Assembly (NCBI GenBank): GCA_947396885.1
Contig: OX377202.1
Coordinates: 57,810,034-57,874,033, forward strand
Origin: Heligmosomoides polygyrus polygyrus
Lineage: Eukaryota; Nematoda; Chromadorea; Rhabditida; Heligmosomidae
DNA: 64,000 nucleotides
Direction: 5' to 3'
Under the pieces are notes generated by a model, which was not told the DNA's origin, searched no databases, and saw only the letters and a program-made list of their open reading frames with translations. The position numbers were made by a program, and so were the translations under genes. Shown piece by piece: positions 54,001 through 61,220 of the stretch. How positions within the stretch are numbered: position 1 is the first letter of the stretch; each line of letters opens with the position of its first letter.

Positions 54001-56286
54001 ACGTTAAATCAGGGCTAATGGAGCGGAGTGTGGCGAGTCCAGTGAGTGGTAAGCGCTACTGAGGCTGAAGGGGACGAGCGAGGCGAGGGCGAGTTGAGGA
54101 CCGAACCGAGGCTGTGGAAGTCGGTGTCCAGGCGCAGATGCCGTTGTTCAAGCGCCGCGAAGGCTGCTCCATCCATTTCCTTCACGAGAGCAAAAGACGG
54201 GGACAAAGGTATAATGGCAATGAAGCACAATTGCTTCCCTAGGAATTCGTGCTCCGAAAAGAGAGAAACACCCTGGATAGGCAGAGCTAGATTGTTATAC
54301 ATCTTGCTCTATAGGTTACTGTCTCCTTAGGTTATACCGAAGCTTCCATGTGGTAAAAGAAAGGCTAGCATGGACGAGGAAGTAACACAAAGGCGATCTG
54401 GTGCAGAAGAGGCACATTGGAGGCTCATGAGTGGCATTCAACCTGGGTTCTGGCTCCGTTGAAGAGCTTCGCGTCACTTATAAGCAAACGTACCCGAAGT
54501 CCATGGTTGGAATCTAATCTGATAAGACACCACGACTTGGACAGTGTTATTGCGAAAATGTGGATGGCTCGCTTTCATAGAAAACGGAGTATGACTGGCT
54601 CTTGTACTCCATAGCCGTTGCTCTTCCTCTCTTCTTTAACGTTTTTGCTTGCACAAAGCAGGAGCTTTCCAGGCTCCAGAAAGTGCTACCTCCCTACCGC
54701 AGCTCCTTCCGGCTTTATCGTTCCGTCGTTGTACTTAGGGTAGAAATACAAAACGGAGATTCTCCCGTAGTATACCGAAGGCAAAAACGTCATTGAACAG
54801 CCATAACACGATTCATTTGTTACTCACGTCGCTGGCCGCACGACGTCGACAGCGTTCAAAGAAAGCAGGTACGCAGCGGAGGTCCGCGCTTGCCCGTGCT
54901 TACCTCGCGTCAACTAACAAGAGAAGTGTCTGAAGCGTACGTCTGAACGGGAAGAGCGAGTCATATAGGGAGAATCCCCACCCCTCCATTAATATAAAAA
55001 TGTGTTTATTTTTTACCTTTTTTTTACCGTTTTTTTTAAGGTCGGTAACAATTCACCAGGCCTCACCCAGACTCGCTGCTTGGCAGGGTTAAGGTAGAAG
55101 ACGTACTTCTCATCTTGCGTGAATATTGAGCCCAGGCTGCTCGGGGTTGGGAATTGGGGGAGATTTGCGCGACACAGGTCGACTCGTCAGACTGGGGTTT
55201 CGGCATGAGACAGGCTGGGGTTTTTGGCATGCTTCTGGAAAGGGTGGAAGTGGTAACTTCTCAGATGGGCTTTAGTAAGTAGCATACAATCATACAAATA
55301 CGATAAGCACAAAACCGGACTCCAGCCACGAGATATATGGACACGGCATGGGGTGTCCCATTACTTTTGCCCCCCCCCCCCCTAATATTTACAGGCAGCG
55401 CAAATTCGAGCAGAAAAAAGTTGACGTGCTCAGGTGGCGCTCGATAGATCGGGCCAAATCGATTCTCTCCACAGGGAATCTCACATGTCAGACAAACTCA
55501 AGCTGGGATGACAGAAAACAGAGTACTAATGCTACCGAAACGGCAGCGAAATCAGAGAGTAGGCCAGAATCGACTGCTCAAGACGGACACAGGTGATGGA
55601 ATGGTGGTGTAATATAGCCCTTGAGCAATTTGCTCACCATCAGCATGTAGCGAAACAAGTGAAGTTTTCAAAGTTGCAATACTGTGGTTTCTGTGAAGAA
55701 GGGGAATTTGGTAATTTCTAATGTATTTTTAGCGTCTTGCTGTTGTTGTTTGTTTTTGTGTGAAAGAAGTGTCTTTCAAATGAACCTACGATAATAATTA
55801 ATTATAAATTATAATTGTACGACTATAAATCAAATTACGTCGTCATCACAGTTTAAGAAATGATAGAAGATTAGATTTCTGCAAAATACGTGGGAGTTTT
55901 TCTTCACGAGAAGGATGTTGTTTTGAACCAAAAGTTTTGAAAGATTAAGGGAAGTCTGATTCTGGCAAACATTGGGGTGAATCTAAATCACGCAATGTAT
56001 TCCCTGCTTTGGAGGACAGACAAGCTCTTCTCGAATTGTTTTAGCTTTTTCTTTTAGCTTTTTAGTTCCTTATTATTTTTTAGTTCTGTTCGAATTATGC
56101 TAACCACTAATCCAAGTCGACAATTTAGACACCGCTGAAGATCGGCGACAGTATCGTTGTTTGGGACGCCGAAGGTGACCTGATCGTTCACTTTTCGTTT
56201 CCGTTAGGCATGACGGATCAGCAACAGTACGAGGCAGAAGCAGAATTGGCCAGTTCACATGGGCGACCCGTCACAGCAGCTGCTAG
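26876..56286 (+). CDS. che-11: IFT140 / CHE-11 intraflagellar transport protein (partial, 7 exons)
   Basis: IFT140 is a core subunit of IFT complex A, which drives retrograde transport in cilia; in nematodes it acts in sensory-neuron cilia. Seven exons, all plus strand, give a protein collinear with the middle of the IFT140 N-terminal WD40 region. Diagnostic stretches are [75 protein letters not shown] and [16 protein letters not shown]. Exon phases match at every junction (0, 0, 0, 0, 2, 0). The first exons and the C-terminal TPR part are not found in the window. Introns are 148, 3041, 18942, 3377, 52 and 2919 bp, then more than 7.7 kb; the long ones hold mobile elements or repeats. No host gene overlaps it. 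It is probably a working gene, apart from the doubtful 5' edge of the first exon. Confidence 0.92.
27165..27272 (+). CDS. che-11: IFT140 exon 2 in window
   Basis: 36 codons, phase 0 to 0: [19 protein letters not shown], then [17 protein letters not shown]. Acceptor is ctggcag, donor GTACTT. It corresponds to one WD40 strand set in IFT140. Confidence 0.92.
27294..30269. mobile_element. Foldback with CAGTACC ends inside an IFT140 intron (3.0 kb)
   Basis: The ends read cagtaccacgtatgtccttt inward from both sides and are flanked by TA (27292-27293, 30270-30271), fitting Tc1/mariner-type transposition. The arms pair around a centre near 28340 (tgacgtcatcgaaatcgat): 27780-28270 is inverted in 28430-28900, and 27294-27560 in about 30005-30269. 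The right arm is longer because it carries the 145-bp tandem array; the left arm has one such unit (about 27580-27725). No transposase is encoded. Removing it would leave an intron of about 63 bp. Confidence 0.88.
29041..30010. repeat. 145-bp tandem repeat with 290-bp higher-order period
   Basis: About 6.7 units of 145 bp. Units alternate strictly between two forms: one has acaattcctg and actgctcaaac, the other acagttcctg and actcctcaaac. The real period is therefore a 290-bp dimer, with three dimers and a diverged last unit. Each unit contains an open frame of about 69 codons, but the repeats simply lack stops and no protein family is recognised. Confidence 0.93.
30314..30454 (+). CDS. che-11: IFT140 exon 3 in window
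   Basis: 47 codons, phase 0 to 0, from [16 protein letters not shown] to [20 protein letters not shown]. Acceptor is ctgctttag, donor GTGAGT. It lies 44 bp past the right end of the foldback that fills the preceding intron. Confidence 0.92.
30455..31864. other. Intronic sequence of IFT140, nothing recognised
   Basis: The left end of the 18.9-kb intron. It has no repeats seen by eye and no coding motifs; it may be the original, pre-insertion intron sequence. Confidence 0.5.
31865..33160. repeat. Composite GC-rich repeat block, inverted relative to 7.4-9.06 kb
   Basis: It starts with the inverse of the 9005-9055 motif (taacggcgtgtctcgcactt, then gcgcgcttcgcgcg). A SINE follows (32131-32313), then C-rich tggtc/ccagg repeats (about 32315-33050), then an inverse of the atgggatgttgc motif (about 33077-33100) and gaggcgtatctcactta. 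The order is the reverse of the 7394-9062 block, so both derive from one larger repeat. Confidence 0.65.
32131..32313 (+). mobile_element. 5'-truncated SINE copy
   Basis: It matches the body and tail of the SINE at 58815-59106 (caagtcattgtatggccaaa ... gggattgagtaacgccg ... ctttatcctta) but lacks the tRNA-like head. Loss of the 5' end is typical of LINE-driven retrotransposition. Confidence 0.8.
33121..33440. repeat. Degenerate tandem repeats
   Basis: Four imperfect copies of a unit with gatgatgcggcgtatctcac and ttaggttagatcactcgac, at about 33129, 33179, 33308 and 33357, interleaved with two copies of ataggtggtgatgg.gatagtg. Confidence 0.65.
33441..33767. other. No feature recognised
   Basis: Intronic spacer up to the target duplication of the next RTE insertion. 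Confidence 0.4.
33785..35652 (+). pseudogene. RTE-type LINE, 5'-truncated, with 17-bp target duplication
   Basis: It is flanked by the identical 17-bp ccaggctttactgagag (33768-33784 and 35653-35669). Coding starts in the linker before the RT ([12 protein letters not shown]), then [19 protein letters not shown]; a stop after KMPDD (34375-34377); [20 protein letters not shown]; a second stop; then [32 protein letters not shown] (first catalytic Asp), [27 protein letters not shown] (catalytic pair) and the C-terminal [14 protein letters not shown]. The endonuclease is missing. The 3' end is a (GAA)n tail. The perfect duplication points to a fairly recent insertion, although two stops and a gap before VHQGS disable it. 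Confidence 0.9.
35790..39162. mobile_element. Foldback with CAGTACC end (3.4 kb)
   Basis: The left end reads cagtaccggctgtgccgc and is preceded by TA (35788-35789). The right end is its inverse with a degraded tip (aaccggtttt, 39151-39160). Arms pair: 35800-36060 with about 38790-39150. The left arm has a 154-bp tandem duplication (units beginning at 35941 and 36095) that the right arm lacks. The interior carries gatgacgtcat and related motifs shared with the 17.8- and 27.3-kb foldbacks. A MITE has inserted in the right arm. Confidence 0.8.
38927..39060. mobile_element. PIF/Harbinger-like MITE (134 bp) with paralogous empty site
   Basis: The ends read ggccttgtttagtgtgc and, inverted, ggccttgttgagtgtgc; the arms are about 50 bp. 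TAA flanks both sides (38924-38926, 39061-39063). In the left arm of the host foldback the corresponding place (about 35928-35945, cttctggacgttaagctgat) has a single TTA/TAA and no insert, which confirms the 3-bp duplication. Confidence 0.92.
39265..40956 (+). pseudogene. RTE copy 2, left half of an inverted pair
   Basis: It begins with the family leader (ggatctccttcgatagaaag), then endonuclease remains: [38 protein letters not shown] and [14 protein letters not shown] (DFN retained), [20 protein letters not shown]. The frame breaks near 40407 and resumes with [16 protein letters not shown] damaged RT N-terminus ([20 protein letters not shown]) ends at about 40950, where the inverted copy 3 begins. 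Confidence 0.85.
40957..42820 (-). pseudogene. RTE copy 3, right half of an inverted pair
   Basis: It reads on the minus strand from about 42820. The endonuclease appears as [34 protein letters not shown], then after a frame break a long open stretch (42014-41211) with [40 protein letters not shown] and [14 protein letters not shown] (catalytic SDH). The RT N-terminus continues ([20 protein letters not shown]) and is cut at KKRTAPGW near 40960. This is the best-preserved endonuclease of its family here. Confidence 0.87.
42872..43550. repeat. Palindromic repeat (foldback fragment)
   Basis: 42872-43015 is the inverted copy of 43398-43550 (ataagagacatacatttgaa and its complement; cgagtgtgtgcgacaacttg and its complement). 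A segment near 43590-43633 (gcgccgctcttg..gcgaagcggcgtgtgcg) resembles the outer end of the 35.8-kb foldback, so this is probably a deleted member of that family. Confidence 0.75.
43640..44035. other. No feature recognised
   Basis: Intronic spacer before RTE copy 4. It contains tttgcccactcgattgat, a scrap of the foldback family. Confidence 0.45.
44036..46079 (+). pseudogene. RTE copy 4, internally deleted
   Basis: The endonuclease C-terminal part starts at [16 protein letters not shown], then [11 protein letters not shown]. Several frameshifts follow. The RT linker and N-terminus reach [20 protein letters not shown] at about 45120. The sequence then jumps to IENVMLEL, a stop, [20 protein letters not shown] and DIVLITPS: the RT segment with the first catalytic Asp and the RQGD-type motif is missing, and FADD is altered to SADD. 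The C-terminus ([25 protein letters not shown]) and a tail with repeated tgatac follow. It ends 41 bp before the target duplication of the complete RTE. Confidence 0.85.
45843..45886. repeat. 44-bp perfect palindrome
   Basis: Bases 45843-45864 are exactly the reverse complement of 45865-45886, with no spacer, centred on acg|cgt. It lies in the RTE copy 4 RT C-terminus. The homologous place in the copy at about 59935-59985 has only the central ccaa(t/c)gcgttgg part and then a different right half, so the perfect symmetry is new here. Confidence 0.95.
46171..47793 (-). CDS. RTE reverse transcriptase
   Basis: A 540-codon frame. Motifs: [73 protein letters not shown] (first catalytic Asp), [26 protein letters not shown] (catalytic pair), [10 protein letters not shown] and the C-terminal [15 protein letters not shown]. 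All catalytic residues are present. The same frame is open upstream of the Met back to a stop at 47850-47852, so the natural protein was continuous with the endonuclease and the Met at 47793 is probably not the real start. Confidence 0.93.
   Translation of the reverse strand: MDKDGTTQTSRRAMEAIVQEFYTDLFRSSITVPKCLMPPAEEVPPILESEVAHAIRRMKPGTAPGPDGISADVLRAGGSAVCSLLAKHFNHYLRIGRIPDSWKESKTVLIFKKGQQEDINNYRPISLLSVVYKIFTKILLNRMERCLDEYQPVEQAGFRKDFSCMDHIQTVSQLIERSREYHLPLVLVFVDYRKAFDSVEINAVLNALVHAGIPSPYIRLLDECFSNTSTTIQLFDRKLKIPIGKGVRQGDTISPELFTPALQDAIKDLNWDDKGYLVDGKRISNLRFADDIVLISTSTAEVEEMLNELNVAGMKIELDMNMSKTQFMVNQWCDTGLVRLNGVALQQVDSYVYLGRELNMDNDLAPKIARRRRAAWAAFSSIREVTDQVKDPGLRASIFNASVLHAMCYATETWSDNKTIARAMQTTHRALERCLLRTSLRRQRQEGLRSSELREKSQLEDPLQYMKKSKYRWAGHLLRRKDDRWSLRFTEWLPRDHKRPLGRPPTRWADSFSRSFRERSLPHWMQAARDRAVWKSCGPR
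47910..49190 (-). CDS. RTE apurinic-type endonuclease region
   Basis: A 426-codon frame. Exo-endo-phosphatase motifs: [12 protein letters not shown] (about residue 82), [11 protein letters not shown] (catalytic Glu), [33 protein letters not shown] and [14 protein letters not shown] (catalytic His). The family motif GDFNA is GDFIA here: the active-site Asn is replaced by Ile, a one-base change, so nicking activity is doubtful. The N-terminal 80 residues are low in recognisable features. Reading continues in another frame after about 47950 towards the RT, implying a frameshift within one original ORF. Confidence 0.9.
   Translation of the reverse strand: MYGRFFCIPGQEHVSNQTTATAQTTKPAPQSSARRRWTFTTSVASTTGEGPSNLGVKLSGRHWNRTTGNSLPPRHGNCLFVCTYNCRSIASEQHLRTLLYRSRNIKYDVIALQETKGRTETIRTDHNELLIIGAKVDRKNIGGVGFLVNSTVHHLVDSYKIISPRVAVLRLETKDQGTISIINGYAPTSAATDEEKEEFYKLFERTVYDEKSYCKVVVGDFIAIVGTNDHDGWRLGPHGTSSRNENGERLIDFLSACRLYHGNSMFKKPSNRRWTWKSPNGETRSEIDHVLTNRRWSLFDVSVLPSFDTGSDHRLVRAKLTLKKKMFKRDTHKPAPVRIPTFKSEELEYAIKSYDWYLLEDPSEDYDLLSKGLLKCASSSCEATPPSASRLNAHAIKLLEQRRAVKLDPNASHLEKSPSRRPVELQ
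49397..49534 (+). CDS. che-11: IFT140 exon 4 in window
   Basis: 46 codons, phase 0 to 0: [20 protein letters not shown] ... [20 protein letters not shown], ending LQ. Acceptor is tatttcag (49389-49396), donor GTGCTC. It starts only 113 bp beyond the 5' end of an antisense RTE element. Confidence 0.93.
49535..50215. other. IFT140 intron sequence, nothing recognised
   Basis: No repeats or coding motifs noted between exon 4 and the next inverted-repeat element. Confidence 0.45.
50216..52102. mobile_element. Long-inverted-repeat element with tRNA-like modules (second family)
   Basis: Arms of about 385 bp: 50216-50602 is the inverted copy of 51713-52102 (outer end acaagggaggcccatgaac / gttcatggccttcctttgt-like; internal cagggcgggctgataaggca). 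Each arm ends inward in a tRNA-like module (50535-50607 and, inverted, 51722-51790). The 1.1-kb centre has an open frame at 50895-51434 without recognised motifs. Arm sequence differs from the 25.3-kb element, but the design is the same. It sits in an IFT140 intron. Confidence 0.82.
50535..50607 (+). other. tRNA-like module (left arm, second family)
   Basis: tggccgagtgg (perfect box A pattern) and ggttcggttct (near box B) lie about 30 bp apart. The stems are imperfect, so it is not a functional tRNA. The inverted partner at 51722-51790 keeps ccactcggcca and cgaaccct. Confidence 0.62.
52178..52405 (+). pseudogene. RTE 3'-end fragment
   Basis: Matches the RT C-terminus of the copy-4 family: gatgtcaagagaacacc, aacgatatgacgctcttcgt, gtgatccattgg, and a gtgatacagatgat tail. 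No catalytic region remains. Confidence 0.8.
52406..52911. other. IFT140 intron, nothing recognised
   Basis: Ends in the acceptor of exon 5 (attgttcag). Confidence 0.45.
52912..53039 (+). CDS. che-11: IFT140 exon 5 in window
   Basis: [19 protein letters not shown], then [20 protein letters not shown] and IGGK. Acceptor is attgttcag, donor GTGAGT; it ends in phase 2. The junction LQ-GTIRQ with exon 4 matches a strongly conserved QGTVKQ-type stretch of IFT140. Confidence 0.95.
53092..53209 (+). CDS. che-11: IFT140 exon 6 in window
   Basis: The first base completes Lys from exon 5, then [39 protein letters not shown]. Acceptor is cattctttcag, donor GTGAGC; it ends in phase 0. The preceding intron is 52 bp, a natural small nematode intron without insertion. 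Confidence 0.94.
53520..53790. repeat. TTCGAAT tandem repeat, about 44-bp unit
   Basis: About five imperfect copies of aaaatttcgaatttcgaatg plus atcgaataatattcgatttcc. It lies inside an IFT140 intron. A short RTE scrap (gaggcgtctgtctcctgaaa, 53460-53500) precedes it. It is related in motif to 6595-6790. Confidence 0.75.
53791..54917. other. IFT140 intron, nothing recognised
   Basis: Short open frames (for example 54046-54330 plus and 54015-54302 minus) show no family motif and lack splice sites in frame with exons 6 and 7. Confidence 0.45.
54918..55004 (+). repeat. Solo arm of the 25.3-kb inverted-repeat family
   Basis: caagagaagtgtctgaagcg then tatagggagaatccccaccc correspond in order to the outer part of the 25325-25660 arm. 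No partner arm was seen nearby. Confidence 0.6.
55005..56128. other. IFT140 intron, nothing recognised
   Basis: It contains a C run (55371-55382) and AT-rich stretches, and ends at the acceptor of exon 7. Confidence 0.45.
56129..56286 (+). CDS. che-11: IFT140 exon 7 in window
   Basis: [20 protein letters not shown], then [20 protein letters not shown] and [12 protein letters not shown]. Acceptor is caatttag. The donor is read as GTACTT at 56287 (phase 2), which is weak, so the 3' edge is less sure than the rest. No following exon was found in the remaining 7.7 kb. Confidence 0.86.
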
Positions 56287-58801
56287 GTACTTTTCCATGA
56301 ATTCGCCGCGACCAAATATAAATGAAGAGAAAGAACTTTAAAACGCGAAACAGGCAATTTAGGCAGTACCCAGTGAGAGGCAACTTTTATAAGTCCTTTT
56401 GTGCGCGATGCATTCATCTTCTCCGTGGTTTCTCACGGAGTGCCATAATGCGCCTCCTGCTTACTAATCAAGTTTCTCAGACGATAGGAAAGTCAGAACT
56501 TTACCCCTTGTAGACAGCTCTGGTGCCGATTTTCTGAATTTGCCTCCTGGTTGGGTTGGAAAACTTATTTGTTAATGTTAAAATGTATGTTTATTACGCT
56601 TGCGTAAGGTACTGCACTACAAAGGAAACAATCAGAATAGCAATCTCATGAATGATGAATCGCCTAATGAAAAGAGGAGGTGTGAAGCGGACAAAGAATG
56701 GAAGTCCATGCAGAACAATTATACTTCATTTTTCTTTCAATTTTTCTTACAACGTTAAACAGCAGACAATCAGCAGACTTCCGACCCAGCCTCTGAATTA
56801 CCCGATGTTAAGGAAAAGTGAACGTGTTTAGCATTTGTCCAGCACAAACTATCAACTACACCTTCGGTGGGCGACCTTCGTGTGTGCGATTTCTTCATTT
56901 TAGAGGATGTAAAAAGGATTCTTTCGGTGTAAAAATAATATAAAATATGAAAAGCTCCCTGTTCTGAGAAGAAGCTTCCGAGCGAAGTTGTTCTTTACCT
57001 TCTCCATAACAACGATTCCATTTTTCTTATTCACTTGTGTACGAATACATTTTTCTTGTATGCCTTAAGTAGGATAGATTTGTATCCAGTGAAGGCCTTA
57101 AAGACCTTTGATGTTCGTAGTATAGCCGTATTCATCGTTTTAAAGTTTAGTTTTTGCCGTGTTAGAAACCCGAATCTTTAACACGGATTGCGATGCCCGT
57201 AGGCATATTCATCAATATTGTGTCCATGAAAACGTTTTTTCCAGAAAAAGGTGTGAGAAACAGTCGCTTGAGGAGATAAAGGTAGCTACCACATATTTGC
57301 CCAACTATGAAATTTACTGAATTTTGAAGCATACAGAAATCCTACGAGCCTGCAATAGTTCTATGGATCATTACATCACCAGCATACATTTTTGCGGTAA
57401 CGCTCCGTTGCTGCATAACCAGCAGGGGAAATGTTAAAAAGTTAGGTGTGGAGGACCACCGCTCTTGTGAAACGTCACTGTCTACCCACTTCACACTTCA
57501 AAATGAATAGTCTACTTTAATCTGAAGTACTCGCTCGGCGAGATAGGAGCAATCCATTTAAGAAGGATATGCTGGAGCTCGCACTTCTCTAGTTCGAAAA
57601 TGAGCTTTTTGGTGGGACACTATGCCTTGGTCAAGCCCAAGCAGACGACATCGCAACTGTATTCGCTACCATGCACCTACGTCCAATTATTGAGACATTC
57701 TCATAGATTGGTCCGAAGAGATCTTGCAGGGGCGACGCCATGTTAGTGCTGAGAGACAGTGCTATCAACAGAAATGTAAGCGGTAATATTGTTCTTCAGA
57801 ATCTTTTCGAAACGCCTGCAAAAAACAAGTGTGATGCTCACCTCACGATAGTTTTCAGGATTGGTAACCGGTTCTTTATTGCATAAACAATGAAGCAGTG
57901 CTTTTACAACGTTGAAGAAGATTACCGTACATTAGTGACTTATTGAAGATGTAGGCAGGCGGCTAGCATAATGTGTATACATATATTTAGGGGTGTGAAA
58001 TCAGGGAGAGCCGATGAAAAGTTTGGCCATGCAATCGTGTGTCCGGGTTACGTTTTCGTTTTATGAATAGCAATAATTCTGCTTACGTGGTTACACTCTC
58101 GTCAACAGCGAAGCAAAAAAACCTAGAAAGGGGTACATACAGGAATCTTCACTTCGCAGCTTCAAATGACACTCGAATAGAAATTGCAAACGAGTGCACG
58201 GCGCTGTCTCTTCTTGTGCTATACTAAAAATTACTTCTTTTTTGCGCCTTCAAATTAGCTTAAAGTCGTTTCTTTTCCCAAAAATTATAATTTGGTAGGT
58301 GTTCCACAAATATTTGATTTTTGGGAGAGGTAAATTGTAATTTAAGAAGAATTCTCTGTAAATTGGTCAAATCTCCGATTTGCTCTCACCTTTTAGAGAA
58401 CGCCTTGTTAATTCTGGCAGATGCCCGCTTCGATCTGGAGGGTTTGACAGCATGGCTTCAGAACAGCTTGAGAGTGGTACAGTTCGATACCGATTCTACC
58501 CTTCTGGGAAATTCCAGTGGCGTCTCATGACACTCCAATTCAACCTCAAATTGGGCACAGTTCAAGCCAAATTGAACACTCTTTTAAGAGAGCACCCCCT
58601 TTTGAAATCAAGATGAACTCCTTCCAAATCAAAGCGAGCGCCTTCCAGGTTAAGCTAGTGACTCTCCAACAGAGTTAGAACAGCTTTTTGTTTAAGGAAA
58701 ATATGATATGGTTTTTTTTTGAATTTTTTAATTTCATCTGTCCCTGAGTGAACACACTGTTTGAAATTTCATAATTTTTTTAGGGAAGAAATAATAAATA
58801 A
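56287..58801. other. Probable IFT140 intron; short inverted repeat arm
   Basis: No IFT140 exon was found. The segment 58175-58215 (gaatagaaattgcaaac ... gcacggcgctgtctcttctt) is the inverted match of 60332-60382, so 58.2-60.4 kb may be the inside of another foldback that holds the SINE and the 59.2-kb element. Confidence 0.5.
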
Positions 58802-58814
58802 CTGCAAATAGATA

Positions 58815-59106
58815 AGGATAAAGGATAAAGGACGGCGTTACTCAATCCCTTCTGGGATGCGCCAGCGCATTCTACTTCTACGGGATGTCGTGGAGGCGAC
58901 ATGAATGCGTATTTGGCCATACAATGACTTGCGGTGGCCAGCCGATGAACAAGTCAGCGCTCTATCCTTCCCAGACAAGTCTGGTACCAATTCACCGACC
59001 CCGGAGGGATGGAAGGCTTGGTTGGCCTGGGCGGGAAATCCGAACCAGGAACCTGGTATCGGGTGCACGCGACAGTCGCGCCTCCTCCGACTGCGCTACA
59101 CGCGCC
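58815..59106 (-). mobile_element. tRNA-derived SINE, full length, with 13-bp target duplication
   Basis: ctgcaaatagata flanks it at 58802-58814 and 59107-59119, identical on both sides. On the minus strand the head has tgtagcgcagtcgg (box A) and tggttcggat (box B), followed by a body of about 200 bp and a tail of repeated ctttatc. It is the type copy for the family also seen at 16262-16549 and 32131-32313. Confidence 0.93.
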
Positions 59107-59190
59107 CTGCAAATAGATAGTTGCGTTTAATGAGTTATTCATTAAACTCCATGTCCTCTTATCTTGAAGCCTCGGCATTAGTGTTATCAA

Positions 59191-60286
59191 TGTTTATGAT
59201 GTTTCTGTGCCTCGAGATTGTTAGGTGGAACTAGTTAATGGCCTGACGTTTCGACCGTCTCGTCGTCTTCAGAGGCATAAAAAAGAGGTTTTATCTTTAC
59301 AACCTACCCGACCAAGCGCCTCACCCGCGCTAGCGTTTCCGACTTAAAGCCGGAAACACAACGCGAAAACCCGAAAAGTGAAGGCGAACTCAAGCGAAGT
59401 AATGTATGACGAGCGGGCAGTAGGACTTATTCGCTACTGGTCTACTAACGCCGAGTGGTAGCGAGCCGCTACACTCGAGACGGTGGAGCATCGCGTGAGT
59501 TCGCCTTCACCTTTTGGGTTTTCGCATTGTTTCCGGCTTGATGATGCAAGCCATGAATATCAAGTACGACGTCATCGGACTAACCGAGACAAGAAGACTC
59601 CACCCCCTAAAAGCCGGCTACGACTCCGTAGAAGAACTGTTCTTCGGAACATGCGACAGCAGGGGAGTAGGCGGCGTTGGTATCCTCGTCAACACGCACT
59701 TGGCCATGAAAGCAGGATGAACATTCGATCACCGTCGCGCAGGGCGAAATCGAGAGGAGGATGCTCGGAGTAACATGACTCACGCAAGTGAGAGAAGGCC
59801 TCCGGAGTTCCGAGCTTCGTCCACGTTCGAAGACCAGAGACGCTGTCGCATGGGCCAAGTCGTCGAAAATTAGCCGTCGAAAATTAGGTGGGCCGGCCAC
59901 GTAATGCGATTCGCAGGCACCCGCTGGACGGAACACCAGGACGCCCACCAATGCGTTGGCACGGACTTCTTCGTGAACGCCCTGAACGACCGATATGATG
60001 CTCTTCGTGTCGCTCGCGCGAGAGGATCCATTGGATACTTTGGCACGCCACAGGGACGAATGGAGACGCTGCTGGCACCCGCGCGAGCAAGTCGATGATG
60101 AACGATCGATAAGGTGATACAAGTTTCCGGCTTTATGTCGGACACGCTAGCGCGGGTGAGGTGCTTGGTCGTAAAGATAAATTTCCAACCATTTTTTAGC
60201 CCTCTGAAGACGACGAGACGGTCGAAACCTCCGGCCAATAAATAACTCCACCTAACAACCTCGAGGCACAGAAACATCATAAACAT
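59191..60286. repeat. Foldback enclosing an RTE fragment
   Basis: 59191-59356 is the inverted copy of 60125-60286 (tgtttatgatgtttctgtgc and its complement; cgctagcg near the inner ends). Inside the left half is a second stem: 59362-59392 pairs with 59497-59527 (gtgaaggcgaactca and its complement). The RTE piece 59534-60110 occupies the rest of the loop. Confidence 0.82.
59534..60110 (+). pseudogene. RTE copy with endonuclease start joined to RT end
   Basis: The endonuclease N-terminus ([40 protein letters not shown]) runs to about 59710. It is then followed directly by the RT C-terminal region (gcaggatgaacattcgatca ... gagagaaggcctccggag), found at 45600-45690 in copy 4. Everything between, including the RT core, is gone. 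The join lies near gaaagcaggatga, which resembles both partners, so a microhomology-mediated deletion is likely. Confidence 0.82.
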
Positions 60287-61204
60287 AAATTAATCATTGT
60301 TTTAAAATGTAGAAAGGACAAAATATATTAAAAGAAGAGACAGCGCCGTGCATTCGACTAGATGTTTGCAATTTTTATTCGATTGGTAGCACAATTCTGC
60401 TTGCAAGGAGTGACACGGTTGTAAACGGTACAACAGGAGTAAAAAGGAGTAAGAAAAACTCACATATAATCATACTCACTGTTTTAAGTAAGCAGTACTT
60501 ATTAATCAAATAAAAAGTCGCGACGATCTGTTCCGGTGCCTGACGCGATCTCTTGTTGTGCGTTTTGAAGCAAAATTTAATTCACTATTTATTTTTCCTT
60601 AAAAAATAAAATTTTAAGTGTTCTAGCATTGCGTTCACTTATTGGAGCAGATCAATTTAAAAATTTCAAAGGAAAGTTTGAAAACTAAATACTAAATTTT
60701 CCTTAACCAAATTTTATTGTAGCCGTCGAGAGTCTCTAGTTTAATCTGAAAGATGCTCATTTTGATTCGTACGATGTCTATCTATATTGACTTGAAAGTC
60801 GTCAAGTTTGCTTAGGAGAGTGCCCAAACTGATCTGAAAACTCCAATTTTGCGTGAAAACGTGTAACTCTCGAGCAAGTTCAGAAGAGTGATGGAGGAAG
60901 GTAACAGCGAGCACAACGGCACAAACAGGGATTCGCTCTAGTTCAAGAGTGCCCTGTTTTCTCCTAATGTCAATCATTTTCAGCAATCTTTGCTATTTTA
61001 TATTTTATATTTTATTTTTTATAAAGCTTTTTCAAAATTTTGCCTTTCATATTAATAGACTGTTAACTGCAAGTTTATCAGTGGCTTCTCTATCGAATGC
61101 AAACCTTTACAAGAAATGTTGAAATTCTGTTAAAAACTTCTGAAAAATTCCGTTAAAACGGTAAAGCAGATTTTAACAGAAAATACCTCTAATTTTTTGG
61201 AATT
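60287..61204. other. No gene recognised; AT-rich
   Basis: Contains the 60332-60382 inverted partner of 58175-58215; otherwise no feature. Confidence 0.5.
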
Positions 61205-61220
61205 GTTAAGTCGTTCACCG

